Origin: JAWBMQ01 sp038828875
GTDB taxonomy: Archaea; Nanobdellota; Nanobdellia; Woesearchaeales; JAWBMQ01
Reading direction: 5' to 3'
Assembly (NCBI GenBank): GCA_038828875.1
Contig: JAWBMQ010000006.1
Location: 1-64,000 of the forward strand
DNA: 64,000 nt
The position numbers were made by a program, and so were the translations under genes. Below, piece by piece: positions 35,819-46,058 of the stretch. Positions within the stretch are counted from its first letter, which is position 1. Every line of letters begins with the position of its first letter. The notes under the pieces are model-generated. The model was not told the DNA's origin, searched no databases, and saw nothing but the letters and a program-made list of their open reading frames with translations.

Positions 35819-37843
35819 TTACTCTACCCTTTGCAAATATCCTTGCAACGGTTCAAAAATTTCACCTTTAAGCTTTAACTTTTCAATGGTTTCTTCTACT
35901 TCCTCATCCTTTAATCCTTTCTCTTTTGCCTTTTCAAAAACTAACTCTTTCTTTATTCGTTCATTTTCTTTAGACAACTCCATTAAAATTTCTTTAACTA
36001 TCAAAATAACATTTCTTTTAGAAGTTGAAATTCCTGTAAATATAACATCAATATCCATCTTTCCTGTATTTGGATCCATTCCCACAACCTTCAAACAAGT
36101 TTCAAGCAGCCTTATTGCATTTAATGCATCATCTTTAGTTACAACAGGAGAAAGTCTAAGTTTTGCATGAGCTTCGCTTAACCTGATTAAAGCTTCTAAT
36201 TGTCTTGCAGTGATAGGAATTGTTCTTATTTCTCCTTCTTGTGAAACTGAAGCTCTCATTTTCACATAATAACTCTCTAATTCAAAAATTGCTTCATCAG
36301 TTAAAGTTGGACTAATCCTTTGTTTAGCGTAAGCTAAATACTTTCTAAGTAATTGTGTATCAATTACTGGCTTATCTACATCTTTATCTTTATGTAATTT
36401 AAGTATAAATTCTGCCATCTCTTTATCTTTTTTAGCATCAGGAACATCCTTTATAGGAAAAATTAAATCAAATCTACTAATCAACGCAGGCGGTAAATCA
36501 ATCTGACTAGCTATAGGTTCATAAGGATTAAATCTTCCTAATTTAGGATTTGCAGCAGCTAAAACAGTAGTTTGTGCTCTTAAAGTTGCTTGAATATTAG
36601 CTTTACTTATTGTAATCGTTTGCTGTTCTAACGCTTCATGCATTGCACTTCTATCTTCATTACTCATTTTATCTAATTCATCAATTAAACAAATTCCTTC
36701 GTTAGCTAAAACTAATGCACCTGCTTCTAAACTCCACCCTCCTAAAAATTCGTCTTTAACTACTGCAGCAGTTAATCCTGCACCTGATGCTCCTTTTCCA
36801 CTTACATATCTTGCCTTAGGTGCAACAACTTGAGCTCTTTTCAACAATTGTGATTTTCCAGAACCAGGATCACCTACAAGAAGAATATGAATATCTCCTC
36901 TTGTAACAACGCCATCCTCTCTAACCTTTCTTACTCCTCCAACAAATTGTAAAAGAATTGCTTCTTTAATTTCGTCATGTCCATAAATCCCTGGAGCAAT
37001 AGAATTTATTGCTTTTCTTTTAAACTCAGGATCCTTACTAAGTTTAATTATTTCTTCCTCATCTTCTTCACTTAATTCAATATCTAAAAGAACTTCTTCC
37101 ATTGCTTCTACATAATTAGCTTCTAAAATAATATCAAATTTAACACTTTGACCGCCACCTTTAAGAGGAATTGGTTTTTCTTTTAAAACTCCAACAATTC
37201 TAACTTTATTACCTGGATTTGTTATTCTATCCATAAAAGGACTTGTTAAATCATCCTGTAAAAGAACTTGAATTCTTTTAGGTTGTTCTCCACCTTCTAA
37301 AACATCAGGAGCTTCTTCAATAACTAATCCTTGAGCATCAGTTAATTCTTTATCAACTAACTTAAATTTACCTTTTCTTCCACAAGCATTACATAAATGT
37401 GGTTCCTTAAATTTATTCTCTATTTGAACAATTTTTATAAGATTTCCACAACTTGGACATTCAAATGTAGCAGTTTCAGCCATTGGTCTTACATCAGATT
37501 TTTGTCTAACAATTCCTTCAAAATAAAAAAGCTTATTCAGATGCACACTTCTCACATTCTTAATAAACAATCTTTGACTTTCTGGTAAATCTTTAAAACG
37601 TACATTAAATTTAGAAATATCTATCCCTGCTGATTCTCGAATTGCAGCCTGTGCCCCTTTTATAGTTTCAAAAGGATGATCTAGCAAATGTTCTGCTAAT
37701 TCAATATTAAATTCAGCTAAATCTTTGAATGATATTACTACGAAATATTTTTTCTGTCTTATTGCTTCTAAAATTTGAGAATAATAATTAGGATAATTTT
37801 GAAAAAAATCATAAAACAATTTTATTATGACTTCGAATTCCAT
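35819..37843 (-). CDS. mcm: Replicative helicase MCM
   Basis: About 674 residues. The N-terminal domain carries a zinc-binding module with CPSCG and CNACG, and the AAA+ domain has Walker A GDPGSGKSQLL, Walker B CLIDELDKM and arginine finger LISRFDLIF. A C-terminal winged helix ends the protein (about 595-674). It unwinds DNA at replication forks as a hexamer. The start MEFEVIIKLF is preferred, with TGAG 5 nt upstream; an ATG 11 codons earlier would encode a Cys/Gly-rich leader that lies inside a GC-rich stem-loop. Confidence 0.96.
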   Translation of the reverse strand: MEFEVIIKLFYDFFQNYPNYYSQILEAIRQKKYFVVISFKDLAEFNIELAEHLLDHPFETIKGAQAAIRESAGIDISKFNVRFKDLPESQRLFIKNVRSVHLNKLFYFEGIVRQKSDVRPMAETATFECPSCGNLIKIVQIENKFKEPHLCNACGRKGKFKLVDKELTDAQGLVIEEAPDVLEGGEQPKRIQVLLQDDLTSPFMDRITNPGNKVRIVGVLKEKPIPLKGGGQSVKFDIILEANYVEAMEEVLLDIELSEEDEEEIIKLSKDPEFKRKAINSIAPGIYGHDEIKEAILLQFVGGVRKVREDGVVTRGDIHILLVGDPGSGKSQLLKRAQVVAPKARYVSGKGASGAGLTAAVVKDEFLGGWSLEAGALVLANEGICLIDELDKMSNEDRSAMHEALEQQTITISKANIQATLRAQTTVLAAANPKLGRFNPYEPIASQIDLPPALISRFDLIFPIKDVPDAKKDKEMAEFILKLHKDKDVDKPVIDTQLLRKYLAYAKQRISPTLTDEAIFELESYYVKMRASVSQEGEIRTIPITARQLEALIRLSEAHAKLRLSPVVTKDDALNAIRLLETCLKVVGMDPNTGKMDIDVIFTGISTSKRNVILIVKEILMELSKENERIKKELVFEKAKEKGLKDEEVEETIEKLKLKGEIFEPLQGYLQRVE

Positions 37844-37856
37844 TTTCTCACATGAA

Positions 37857-37911
37857 CCTGCCCCCTGACATCCCATATCATTTTAATCAATGGGACTCTT
37901 ATAGGGCAGGC
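37857..37911 (-). promoter_or_regulatory. GC-rich stem-loop just upstream of mcm
   Basis: CCTGCCC and GGGCAGG form a 7-bp outer stem over 55 bases, with an inner TCCCAT/ATGGGA stem separated by an internal loop. It ends 13 bases before the preferred mcm start at 37843. Such GC content is rare in this AT-rich DNA outside RNA genes. It could be a 5' UTR control element or a small RNA. No known riboswitch consensus was recognised. Confidence 0.5.
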
Positions 37912-37929
37912 TAAAGTAGTAAAAAAACA

Positions 37930-38122
37930 TTTCTTTTTATTTTTTTTGCTTATTATAATGGAAAAAATAAAAAATCAAACATAAAAATTAAAAATCAAAT
38001 AGCTTCTTTAAAAATAAATCAAAACAAAAGATCAAACAACACTTAAAAAAATAATTTCAAAAGAAAAACATCAAAAGAAAGAGAAACATAAAAAAATAAA
38101 AAACAAAAAAAGTTTAAAAAAT
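37930..38122 (-). terminator. T-rich transcription termination region after the S-layer-like gene
   Basis: Starting directly after the stop at 38123, the minus strand has about 190 bases with many separate T-runs (T5 to T8) and almost no G or C. Archaeal RNA polymerase terminates on T-tracts, and several in a row suit a strongly expressed surface-protein gene. The mcm promoter must lie at the far end of the region. Confidence 0.55.
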
Positions 38123-39370
38123 TTAATAATATGTATCTTCGTCTTTCTTTTCTTCTTTCTTTTTAGATGCTCTTATTGCTCCAACAATTATTCCTAAAAC
38201 AATTAATACTACAATCAATACTACAATTGCTAATTGTAACAAAGCTACATTACTTTCTGATTTTCCTTCGACATAAGTTGTTAATGGTATTTCTTTAACT
38301 TCATCTTCATCTACTTTAATAACTACATTAAACATTTGAGCTCCTTCAACTCCTTTCTTTGGGGTTACTGCTACAAAAACAGTTTTTTGTTCTCCTGCTT
38401 TCAAAACAATTGTGCTTGCTGGAGCAACTTTAACACTTGCCCATTCTCCTGGAATTACTGCTTGAATCTTATAAACCACATCTTTATCTCCTTGATTTGT
38501 TATAGTGAATGCATAAGTAGCAGTTTCTCCTGCTGCAACTTCATTAACTTTACTGCTTAAAGTGATCAAAGTTTTTCTTTCTGGTTTTACTGAAGGTGTA
38601 GTTGTTGCCAAGCATGCTCCAGAATCAACAACATTTATCTTATCAACATATGTTGTGCTAATGGATTGTCTATTATAATTTAAAGTAACTTTTATATCAT
38701 ATTGTCCTGGATTTGCACAATTTGGAATATTTAGCATTACATAATCACTACTTAAGATTTCTCCAGATTTTATCAAATCAATGTAATCTACTTGATAAAC
38801 TCCTAATTTTGGAATTTCAACAGTAACTTTAACATCTCTTTCATCCTTTTCTCCCATATTTTCTACTCTTGCTGCAACTAAAATTGAATCGCCTTGCTTA
38901 ACAACTTTTCCAGGCATTATCATCAAATTTCTTACTTCTAACAAATTTCTTGCTGCTGAAACATATAAATCTAATTCATAGGTGCTATCTGTAATAGTTC
39001 CGCTTCTATCTGCAAAAATTATTCTCATCTTATAATGTCCTACTTCCAAGATTTTTGGCAATTCTAATCTTAAAGTTTTGTGATACATTAATCCTTTTTT
39101 AACATCAAAAACAGGGGTATAATCTCGAATTTCACCGAATTCATAACCATTGATAAAAGCATAAATTTGCACGTTGCTATAATCTTGAGGAGAAGTAAAC
39201 CACAAATCAATATCCAATACATCACTTCTTTCGATATATAATGGATTTGCTGTGCCAAGACTGCTATAACCATTTATTTCTACTTTATCTACTCTAATTC
39301 CTATTGCAAATGCACTTACTAAAAATAACCCCATTACCAAACTTAAAACCAATGTTGTTAATTTTTTCAT
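38123..39370 (-). CDS. Putative S-layer-like surface protein with C-terminal anchor
   Basis: The 415-residue protein has a signal peptide (about 1-23, cleaved near AFA). Several Ig/CARDB-like beta domains follow, including VKQGDSILVAARVENMG and VAAGETATYAFTITNQGDKD. A C-terminal TM helix (about 375-398) and a charged KKKEEKKDEDTYY tail end it. Proteins of this layout are often annotated as putative S-layer proteins in DPANN archaea. A strong TATA box and GAGGTGA, together with the long T-rich terminator, suggest high expression. Only two Cys residues are present in the mature part. Confidence 0.72.
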   Translation of the reverse strand: MKKLTTLVLSLVMGLFLVSAFAIGIRVDKVEINGYSSLGTANPLYIERSDVLDIDLWFTSPQDYSNVQIYAFINGYEFGEIRDYTPVFDVKKGLMYHKTLRLELPKILEVGHYKMRIIFADRSGTITDSTYELDLYVSAARNLLEVRNLMIMPGKVVKQGDSILVAARVENMGEKDERDVKVTVEIPKLGVYQVDYIDLIKSGEILSSDYVMLNIPNCANPGQYDIKVTLNYNRQSISTTYVDKINVVDSGACLATTTPSVKPERKTLITLSSKVNEVAAGETATYAFTITNQGDKDVVYKIQAVIPGEWASVKVAPASTIVLKAGEQKTVFVAVTPKKGVEGAQMFNVVIKVDEDEVKEIPLTTYVEGKSESNVALLQLAIVVLIVVLIVLGIIVGAIRASKKKEEKKDEDTYY

Positions 39371-39428
39371 ATTTTCTCACCTCAATTTAATCATAATCTC
39401 TTAAACAGTAGTAACATATGAACAACAA

Positions 39429-39442
39429 GGTTATATATAAAT
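39429..39442 (-). promoter_or_regulatory. Strong TATA box of the S-layer-like gene
   Basis: On the minus strand ATTTATATATAACC follows an A-rich BRE-like stretch. It would start transcription about 45 nt before the ATG at 39370, leaving room for the GAGGTGA ribosome-binding site seen there. Confidence 0.55.
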
Positions 39443-39480
39443 TTTTCTATTTTTTTAACTATTAAAAAATAAAAACAAAA

Positions 39481-42133
39481 TTAATTTAACAAAACTACCC
39501 TTTCAAAATAATCATTTTTCATGAACAAGTATCCTGTTGCATATTTCTCTGGTATGAATATTCTTACTCTCTTTACTGAATTTTCAGGAATGCTTATCAT
39601 TTCTAAAGGATACTTTTCGTTGTTTCTTGAAATTGCAGAGATTCTAACATTTCTTAAAGGCTCTAAATTCTTATTTCTTACTTCTAATTCAATTACTTGG
39701 AATTTTCCTACTTTAGTTACTGAAATTTTCTTAACTTCTACTTCTTTTGCTAAATCAAATCTATTAAATAATACTTGATTTGTTTGATTTTCAGTTTGTG
39801 TTTCTGCTTTAACTACTACATTTAATTTTATTTCTGCAAATGAATTCTCTGAATCTTTCACTTTTATGGAAATTACTTCTTCTCCTGATGCAACAGCATT
39901 AAACACAATTGTAAATCTTTGATTATCAACTGATTGATAATTTAATGAATAATCAGCCTTTAACAAGTTTGAAATAATTTCTAATGATAATTTATCAACA
40001 TCATCAGCTGCAATACATTCTACTTTAGTTATTTCATTCAATTTTAAACTTAAATTATCTTTATCACATTTAATTGTTGGAGGATTATTTAAAATTGTTA
40101 ATTGTATATATTTTTGACCACCTTCGTTTTGAACGTTTATTGCAAAAACATAAGTTCTTGCTACTCCTGCGAATTCTTTTAACTTAGGAATTACTCCTGA
40201 AAAAGTAAAGGTATAGTTATCTAAACTTTGATATGCTAAATCTACACTTTTTCCACTAGTTAAATCTATAAGTTTAGAAAATACTGAAACATCTTTAACA
40301 AATTCATTTTTTATTTCGTCATATACTTTAAACTTTACATAAAATCTTTCTCCTCTATAAAAACTTGCTCTTTGAGTGAAATTTGAATCTAACAAAACTA
40401 AATCAACAATTTCATATCTTTTAGGAATAACTTCATACGTTATAATTCCTTTTGTACTGTTTCTTCCTTCTACTTCTACAGTATAATTTAATTCTTTTTT
40501 ACCTATTTCAGTTTCAGTAATAATGAAAACTGCTGCACCTTCTGAATTTGTTAATTTTTCTGCGTTGTAATGACCTTGAATCTTAACTTTTGCATTTTCA
40601 ATGTAGCCATTACTATCATAAACTATAACTGAAATAATTTGCTCTGAACCTTTCACAATTTTATTATTAAGCAATGAAACATTAACATAATAAGGCCCTA
40701 AAAATTTAACTACCTCAACATTTCTTTCTGCCTTAATTACATCAAAACCATCGGAAACTTCAAGAATTACTTTGTATGTTTTAGCTTCTCTAAATCTGTA
40801 AGTTATCTCTTTACCTCTTCCTACTTCTTCATTATCTATTTTCCATACATAANNNNNNNNNNNNNNNNNNNNNNNNNNNNNNNNNNNNNNNNNNNNNNNN
40901 NNNNNNNNNNNNNNNNNNNNNNNNNNNNNNNNNNNNNNNNNNNNNNNNNNNCCATATCAATTGCTCCTCATTCACTACTATCCTATCATTCAATACCTTA
41001 ACTTCTACATTTAAATCTCCTAAATCTTTTATCTCTATACTCTTTTCTGCCTTAATTACATCAAAACCATCGGAAACTAAAAGTAAAACTTTGTACTTTC
41101 CAGGATTATTAAATGTGTATTCAACTTCTTTTCCAACTAAATCAACTCTATCATTTATTCTCCAAGTATAAGTTAAAGGATTTTCATCAAAATCTTTAGC
41201 ATTAGCTGAAAATTTTACTTTTTCATCAACATATGCACTTTCTGGAACATTCATAGATAAAATTTCAGGAGGTGTGTTTGCAATTTCAACTCTTGTACTT
41301 CCTGAAAAACCTGAAGAATGAGTAGCAGAACATTCAACAACATATTTCCTTTTTCCTTTGAAATCATAATTCAACTCAGCAGATTTACCAAAATCTGATT
41401 TTTCATAAACTAAATTTGCTTTATCATCATAAATTTTCCATTTATAATTATAATCTAAATTATCAACATTAGGATCAACATAACATTTGAAATAATTATC
41501 TTTTGTTAGTGGATTTTTAGGCTCTATGATTACTTTTTTATTACCCAATCCCACATACTTTTCAATACTACCTATTAAATTATTGAATAAATAAGCTTTA
41601 CAAATTATTAAATCTCCTTCTTTGAAATTTTCTTTAGCTAATTTAGCACCATCTTTTGAAAACTCTTTTTTAACGAAATTGTTTTCGTTGTTAATATAAA
41701 ATCTGTATTCGTATTCATAATTTTTAGGATTTGGCTCTACAATGCAAAGAACATCTTCATTTTTATTTAGTTTTTCAGGATACATTTTTAACTCTACTTT
41801 AGACAAAGAAATAACAACTTTATCTTCAGAGACTAACACTTCTTGACAAACTCCAAAGACGCAATAATTAACATATGCTCTACAAACAACAGTATCATAA
41901 ACTTTAAAAGATGAATTTGATAAAGTAGAAAACTCTTTAGTTTCTTTTTTAACAAAATTTCCATTAACATACCACTTGTAAATGAATTGTGCATTAGTGT
42001 TTACTACATCACATAAAAGATCTTCAGTATCTTTAGGATTTTCAGGAGTAATTTTAGCATATTGAGTATTAGCAAAAACAACATTACAAACTAACAAAAA
42101 AAACAACAAAAAAATTATTTTCAATTTTTTCAT
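39481..42133 (-). CDS. Large secreted PKD/Ig-repeat protein, split by an assembly gap
   Basis: The two sides of the gap belong to one gene. The left part (to 40952) ends in NDRIVVNEEQLIW. The right part resumes in a different frame as YVWKIDNEEVGRGKEITYRF and runs to the stop at 39481. From the N-terminus: signal peptide (about 1-21); three related Ig-like domains with Cys pairs (repeated LLCDV, VLCIV and KCYVDP starts); a PKD domain with YTWRINDR and LLVSDGFDVIKAEKS; a second PKD copy after the gap with LEVSDGFDVIKAERN; then more Ig-like domains. No C-terminal TM helix is visible, so it is probably secreted or attached by a partner. About 880 residues plus the unknown gap content. Confidence 0.8.
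40853..40951. other. Assembly gap (99 N) between repeated PKD units
   Basis: A 34-bp string covering TTCTGCCTTAATTACATCAA occurs on both sides (about 40725-40758 and 41045-41078), so the gap lies in a repeat that the assembly could not resolve. The N length does not keep the reading frame, so it is nominal. Confidence 0.95.
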
Positions 42134-42180
42134 TATAATCCCCTATTTAATTTTTTATTATAATTATAGTTATTTTAAAA

Positions 42181-44106
42181 TCAATATTTGAAACCAAGCG
42201 ATATAGATTTAATCGATAGGCGTGGAATATCAAACAAAGAGTTCAAATAAAATGAATTTCCTACATAATATAAATTTAAATTTGAATCATAGTAAGAGAG
42301 GTTTATTTCAGGATCAGTTACTACATTAGAAGACATTCTTGCTCCAATCCTATCTTCTCCTAAAAAATATTCTCCTCCCAAAATTATTCCACCGGATACA
42401 TTAGAGTAAGTTCCATAACTAAAAGGAAGATTTGTTAACATTGGGTTATTTGAATTGTTTGCAAGACTATACACTTTTAGATATACGCCTCCAAATAATG
42501 ACTTATCTTCATTAACATATTTCAATACACTCTCATTCCACATATATTTTTCATTAAATAAAATAGGTTGTTCAAAGCGTCTTCTTTCTAAATAACTGCT
42601 ATTTTGAAAGGAAAAATTATCATTAAATGAAATTTGAAACTCCGCAAAAAAATATGGTAAGATGATATTTGTATTTTCTTTAAAAGACCAATTATAAATT
42701 CCAAAATTTAGAAATAAACGAATCTTATCATTTAATCTTGTAACATTGCCACCTATGCTAAAATAGTTGAGGTAATTCATAAGATTAGAGAAACTATAAT
42801 TAGGTTCTAGAGTTAAATATTCTTTTCCATATTTGTTATATATTTTAAAATTTTGTGTTGTAGTTTTTCCTAATTCAATAAATATATTACATTTATATGT
42901 ATCTACAATATCATAAAGAGAGTCAACTGCTTGTATTTCTGTTTGAAAGATTCTTTTCTTAACTGATATTCCTGCAAAACCAAAAGGATCGTATTTTAAT
43001 AAAAAAGTTGGAAGTAGATTTTTATAGAAAACTGCTATACTAAAATCATCATAAAAAATATTATCTACAAAAAACGTTCTTTTTGCTATCTTTTCTAATT
43101 CTTTCAAATATTCCTTATCTTGATAAAATTCATCTAGAGTTAAGGTTTTTTCTAATTTTTGTTTTTGATTTTTGTATTTATTTGAAACTGAAGAGAAATC
43201 AGGAATATTTTTTAAAAAATCACTGTTTTTTATGATTTCGGATTCGTAAATTTTATTGAATTCTTCTAAAAAGTTTATAATTAGCTCATATTTATTAACC
43301 ATATCTTGATATTGATTTGCTAAAAAAGTATTACCTAAAATTTTTTGCATTTCTACTGAATTTTTCGCTATTTTTAAACTTTCTAAGAAGAAATTATAGT
43401 ATGATGAATTTATTTGATATAACTCTTTGACCTTTGAAAATTGGGAATTTAATTTTGAATAAGTATTTGTTAAATATTGATAATATACTTCCATTTTTGA
43501 ATTAAATAAAACAGATGATTCAAAATATTTTTTCTCATATTTTTCAACTAATTCCTTCTGTTGAGGAAGTCTTTTCTTAACTATATGTTCTAAATCAGAA
43601 CTTATATTTGAAATATCTTTTATTTTTCCTCTTAAAGATACTAAATAATCTTCGATCTCTTTCAAACTATTTTCTGTTGGAAGCTTTAATTTTTCTAAAA
43701 AAGAATAAGAGTTCCTTACATCTTCCGTAAGATTATTATAATTATTTAAATCATTTATTGCTGCTTCTACAATACTATTATAAAAGTTATCTAAAAAAGA
43801 TTGAAGTTCTTCAACATCTTTTAATTGTTGAAGTGCTTCCTTAAAATCATAATTACTCGAAGATAAAATACTTGAAAGAGTTTTATATCCTAACGCAATG
43901 TTATCAAAATTCACTCCTAATTTTTTAAAATGATATCCTATCTTATCTGGTGAATAGTCTTTTTGATAATGATACTCTAATACGTCTCTTTTTATTGCAT
44001 CATCCACTTTCTTAGCTAAATTTACATCATCAATATTCGCAAATCCTAAACTTGCAAGAGCACCTAAACTCAACAAACCGGTTGCAAATTTTTTGTAAAA
44101 ATTCAT
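42181..44106 (-). CDS. Secreted coiled-coil protein with beta-barrel-like C-terminus (copy 2)
   Basis: The 641-residue protein is a paralogue of the preceding gene. Its signal peptide contains LLSLGALASLGFA, matching FLTLGAMASLGFG in the neighbour, and is followed by a shared AKKVDDAIKRDVLEY segment. Residues about 60-340 are helical and coiled. The C-terminal about 270 residues are rich in alternating hydrophobic/polar strands with many aromatic residues and end in ISLGFKY, with Tyr last. The pattern resembles an outer-membrane beta-barrel. It starts 31 bp after the upstream gene with GAGGTGA, so the two form an operon. Function unknown. Confidence 0.7.
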   Translation of the reverse strand: MNFYKKFATGLLSLGALASLGFANIDDVNLAKKVDDAIKRDVLEYHYQKDYSPDKIGYHFKKLGVNFDNIALGYKTLSSILSSSNYDFKEALQQLKDVEELQSFLDNFYNSIVEAAINDLNNYNNLTEDVRNSYSFLEKLKLPTENSLKEIEDYLVSLRGKIKDISNISSDLEHIVKKRLPQQKELVEKYEKKYFESSVLFNSKMEVYYQYLTNTYSKLNSQFSKVKELYQINSSYYNFFLESLKIAKNSVEMQKILGNTFLANQYQDMVNKYELIINFLEEFNKIYESEIIKNSDFLKNIPDFSSVSNKYKNQKQKLEKTLTLDEFYQDKEYLKELEKIAKRTFFVDNIFYDDFSIAVFYKNLLPTFLLKYDPFGFAGISVKKRIFQTEIQAVDSLYDIVDTYKCNIFIELGKTTTQNFKIYNKYGKEYLTLEPNYSFSNLMNYLNYFSIGGNVTRLNDKIRLFLNFGIYNWSFKENTNIILPYFFAEFQISFNDNFSFQNSSYLERRRFEQPILFNEKYMWNESVLKYVNEDKSLFGGVYLKVYSLANNSNNPMLTNLPFSYGTYSNVSGGIILGGEYFLGEDRIGARMSSNVVTDPEINLSYYDSNLNLYYVGNSFYLNSLFDIPRLSIKSISLGFKY

Positions 44107-44137
44107 ATTTTCACCTCGGCTTAAAATTAAAAATTAA

Positions 44138-45967
44138 TTAAAATTTAAAATTCCATCCACCATAAATTTGATAACCTGCAGTTCCTTTATCATTTATCTC
44201 TACATTTCCTCCTAAGTAAAAATTTTTCCAAATTCCTTCTAATGTAAACTTATATGCATTAGAATCATTCAAACTATCTTTTTCCTTTCTCCAATTGTAT
44301 CCTACTAACATTTCTAATTCTGAAGTTGCATTTCCTTTTAATTTAAGATCTAATCCTTGCACATTTGTGATTTCTCCATTTCTTAATGCTTGTCCAAAGT
44401 AAGGTGAAACAAGCAACGCAAAATCTTTATTGAGATAAAGTTTTAAAGGAATGTAAAGTTGTTGCTGTTCATTTGAGGAATCTGCAATTTTTGAAACTAT
44501 TTTTTCATATTGCAATCCTGCACCAACTTTTTGATAATTTACTCCTCCACCTAATGTGAATTTACTTATTCCTAAATCTCCTGCTAAATAAAGATCTGCT
44601 ACTCTACCAGAATATTGTCCTTGATAATTTTCAATTCCTAAATAACCAATAATTGCTAACTCATCTCCTAATAAATTTTTCAAAACTTCTACATCGAATC
44701 CAATTCCCTGAGTTGTTCCTTTCAATTCTCCTTGAACTGTTTTTCTATCAGTTTGATAAAGTTTATTTATTGTATCAATTGTCTCTCCTTTCACACCTAA
44801 TAGAATGGCTAAATCTTCATTACTTAACAAATAATTCAATTTAAAACCTAGTTTATTGGAATCTTCAACAACATACAATAAAGGATAATCTTGATTCATC
44901 TTTCCAACATAAAGAATTAAACCGTTTCCTAATTTACTTGCTTCATAAATCATTCTTTTTTGAACATCTATCTTATCTTCAACTCTTTTTGCACTTTCAT
45001 ACATTTTGCTTAATTTTTCTTCAAAATTATTTATTTTTTCTACAACTTCTTTATTTATTTGAGATTTCAATTTTTCTAGATTTGATTTAACTGATGAATA
45101 ATTTTTTATTAATTCTTCCAATTGATTGATTGATTTATCAATATTTTCAATTACTGATGTTCCTTCTTTTTGAACTGTAGAATTAACCTCATTTTTTACT
45201 TTATTCAATTCTTCTTTAGATTTTACTAACTTGTTATATTTTTCTAAATTTTCTTCGATTTTCCTATCAATATAGTTTATTTTTTGATCTATCTTCTTTA
45301 ATATTTCCTCTGTTTTATCTTTTCTCTTCAAAACCAAAAAAGTTCCATCAAAATAAACCAAATCATCAATAGTTTTTGCAGCAGGCAAAATTCTTAAAGA
45401 TTCTATCGCATCAAGATTCAATTTTACATATTCTTTATGCAAAGAATCAAAATTTTCAATACTTTTGTTTATCTCGCTAAAATCATATTTTTGGACATTC
45501 TCTAATTGAGCTAAAGTTTGAACTGAATCTTTATTATCAAAATTCATACTATTTAAATATGAATCAACTTGCTTTTCGAGGTTGTTAAATGTAACTACTA
45601 AAGAACTTGCTACTTTCTTGTATTTAGGTATAATATTTGTTTCTAAATTCGCAACCGCTTGAATTTGCTTTATTGATTTAGAAAAATCATATTTTGTTTT
45701 TTCCTGAATTTCTTTTAATTTAGGATTCAAAACACTTGAAGCTTCCTCTAATGTTTTAAAACTTATTTCAAGTTGTGAAAAATAATCATCAATATTATCT
45801 GGCTTTTTATCTCCTTGCTGAACATACTCAACTACATCTCTTTGAATCGCTTCATCAATTTTTTTTGCTTCATAAGCAGAAATTGAATTTCCAAAACCTA
45901 AAGATGCCATTGCACCTAAAGTTAAAAATCCTGTAGCCAATTTTTTTCCTAAACTCATTTTTTTCAT
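44138..45967 (-). CDS. Secreted coiled-coil protein with beta-barrel-like C-terminus (copy 1)
   Basis: About 609 residues from MKKMSLGKKLATGFL, a start set by AAAGGTGA 5 nt upstream; 15 earlier codons are not used. A signal peptide and the shared IDEAIQRDVVEY segment are followed by a long coiled coil (about 60-345, with DKIDVQKRM at its end). The last about 250 residues have successive amphipathic strands such as YLAGDLGISKFTLGGGVNYQ and YFGQALRNGEI. The final YQIYGGWNFKF ends in Phe, as in bacterial outer-membrane proteins. Coiled coil plus barrel recalls bacterial cell-wall-tethering porins, but homology is not shown. Confidence 0.7.
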   Translation of the reverse strand: MKKMSLGKKLATGFLTLGAMASLGFGNSISAYEAKKIDEAIQRDVVEYVQQGDKKPDNIDDYFSQLEISFKTLEEASSVLNPKLKEIQEKTKYDFSKSIKQIQAVANLETNIIPKYKKVASSLVVTFNNLEKQVDSYLNSMNFDNKDSVQTLAQLENVQKYDFSEINKSIENFDSLHKEYVKLNLDAIESLRILPAAKTIDDLVYFDGTFLVLKRKDKTEEILKKIDQKINYIDRKIEENLEKYNKLVKSKEELNKVKNEVNSTVQKEGTSVIENIDKSINQLEELIKNYSSVKSNLEKLKSQINKEVVEKINNFEEKLSKMYESAKRVEDKIDVQKRMIYEASKLGNGLILYVGKMNQDYPLLYVVEDSNKLGFKLNYLLSNEDLAILLGVKGETIDTINKLYQTDRKTVQGELKGTTQGIGFDVEVLKNLLGDELAIIGYLGIENYQGQYSGRVADLYLAGDLGISKFTLGGGVNYQKVGAGLQYEKIVSKIADSSNEQQQLYIPLKLYLNKDFALLVSPYFGQALRNGEITNVQGLDLKLKGNATSELEMLVGYNWRKEKDSLNDSNAYKFTLEGIWKNFYLGGNVEINDKGTAGYQIYGGWNFKF

Positions 45968-45990
45968 TTTTTCACCTTTATTAATATTAT

Positions 45991-46024
45991 CACTATTTAG
46001 TGAATAAACCAATAATTTATAAAT
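45991..46024 (-). promoter_or_regulatory. TATA box and palindrome of the barrel-like operon
   Basis: TTTATAAAT at 46016-46024 is placed to start transcription at about 45993. The dyad CACTA-TT-TAGTG (45991-46002) covers that start point, as an operator would. A leader of about 25 nt carries the AAAGGTGA site. Confidence 0.45.
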
Positions 46025-46058
46025 TTTTCGATTTAAAGATTCATATGTTTAATATTAG

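Noticed and set aside
37844..37876. Longer N-terminus for MCM (Cys/Gly-rich leader)
   Set aside because: These codons coincide with a GC-rich stem-loop; the downstream ATG has a better ribosome-binding context and matches the usual MCM start.
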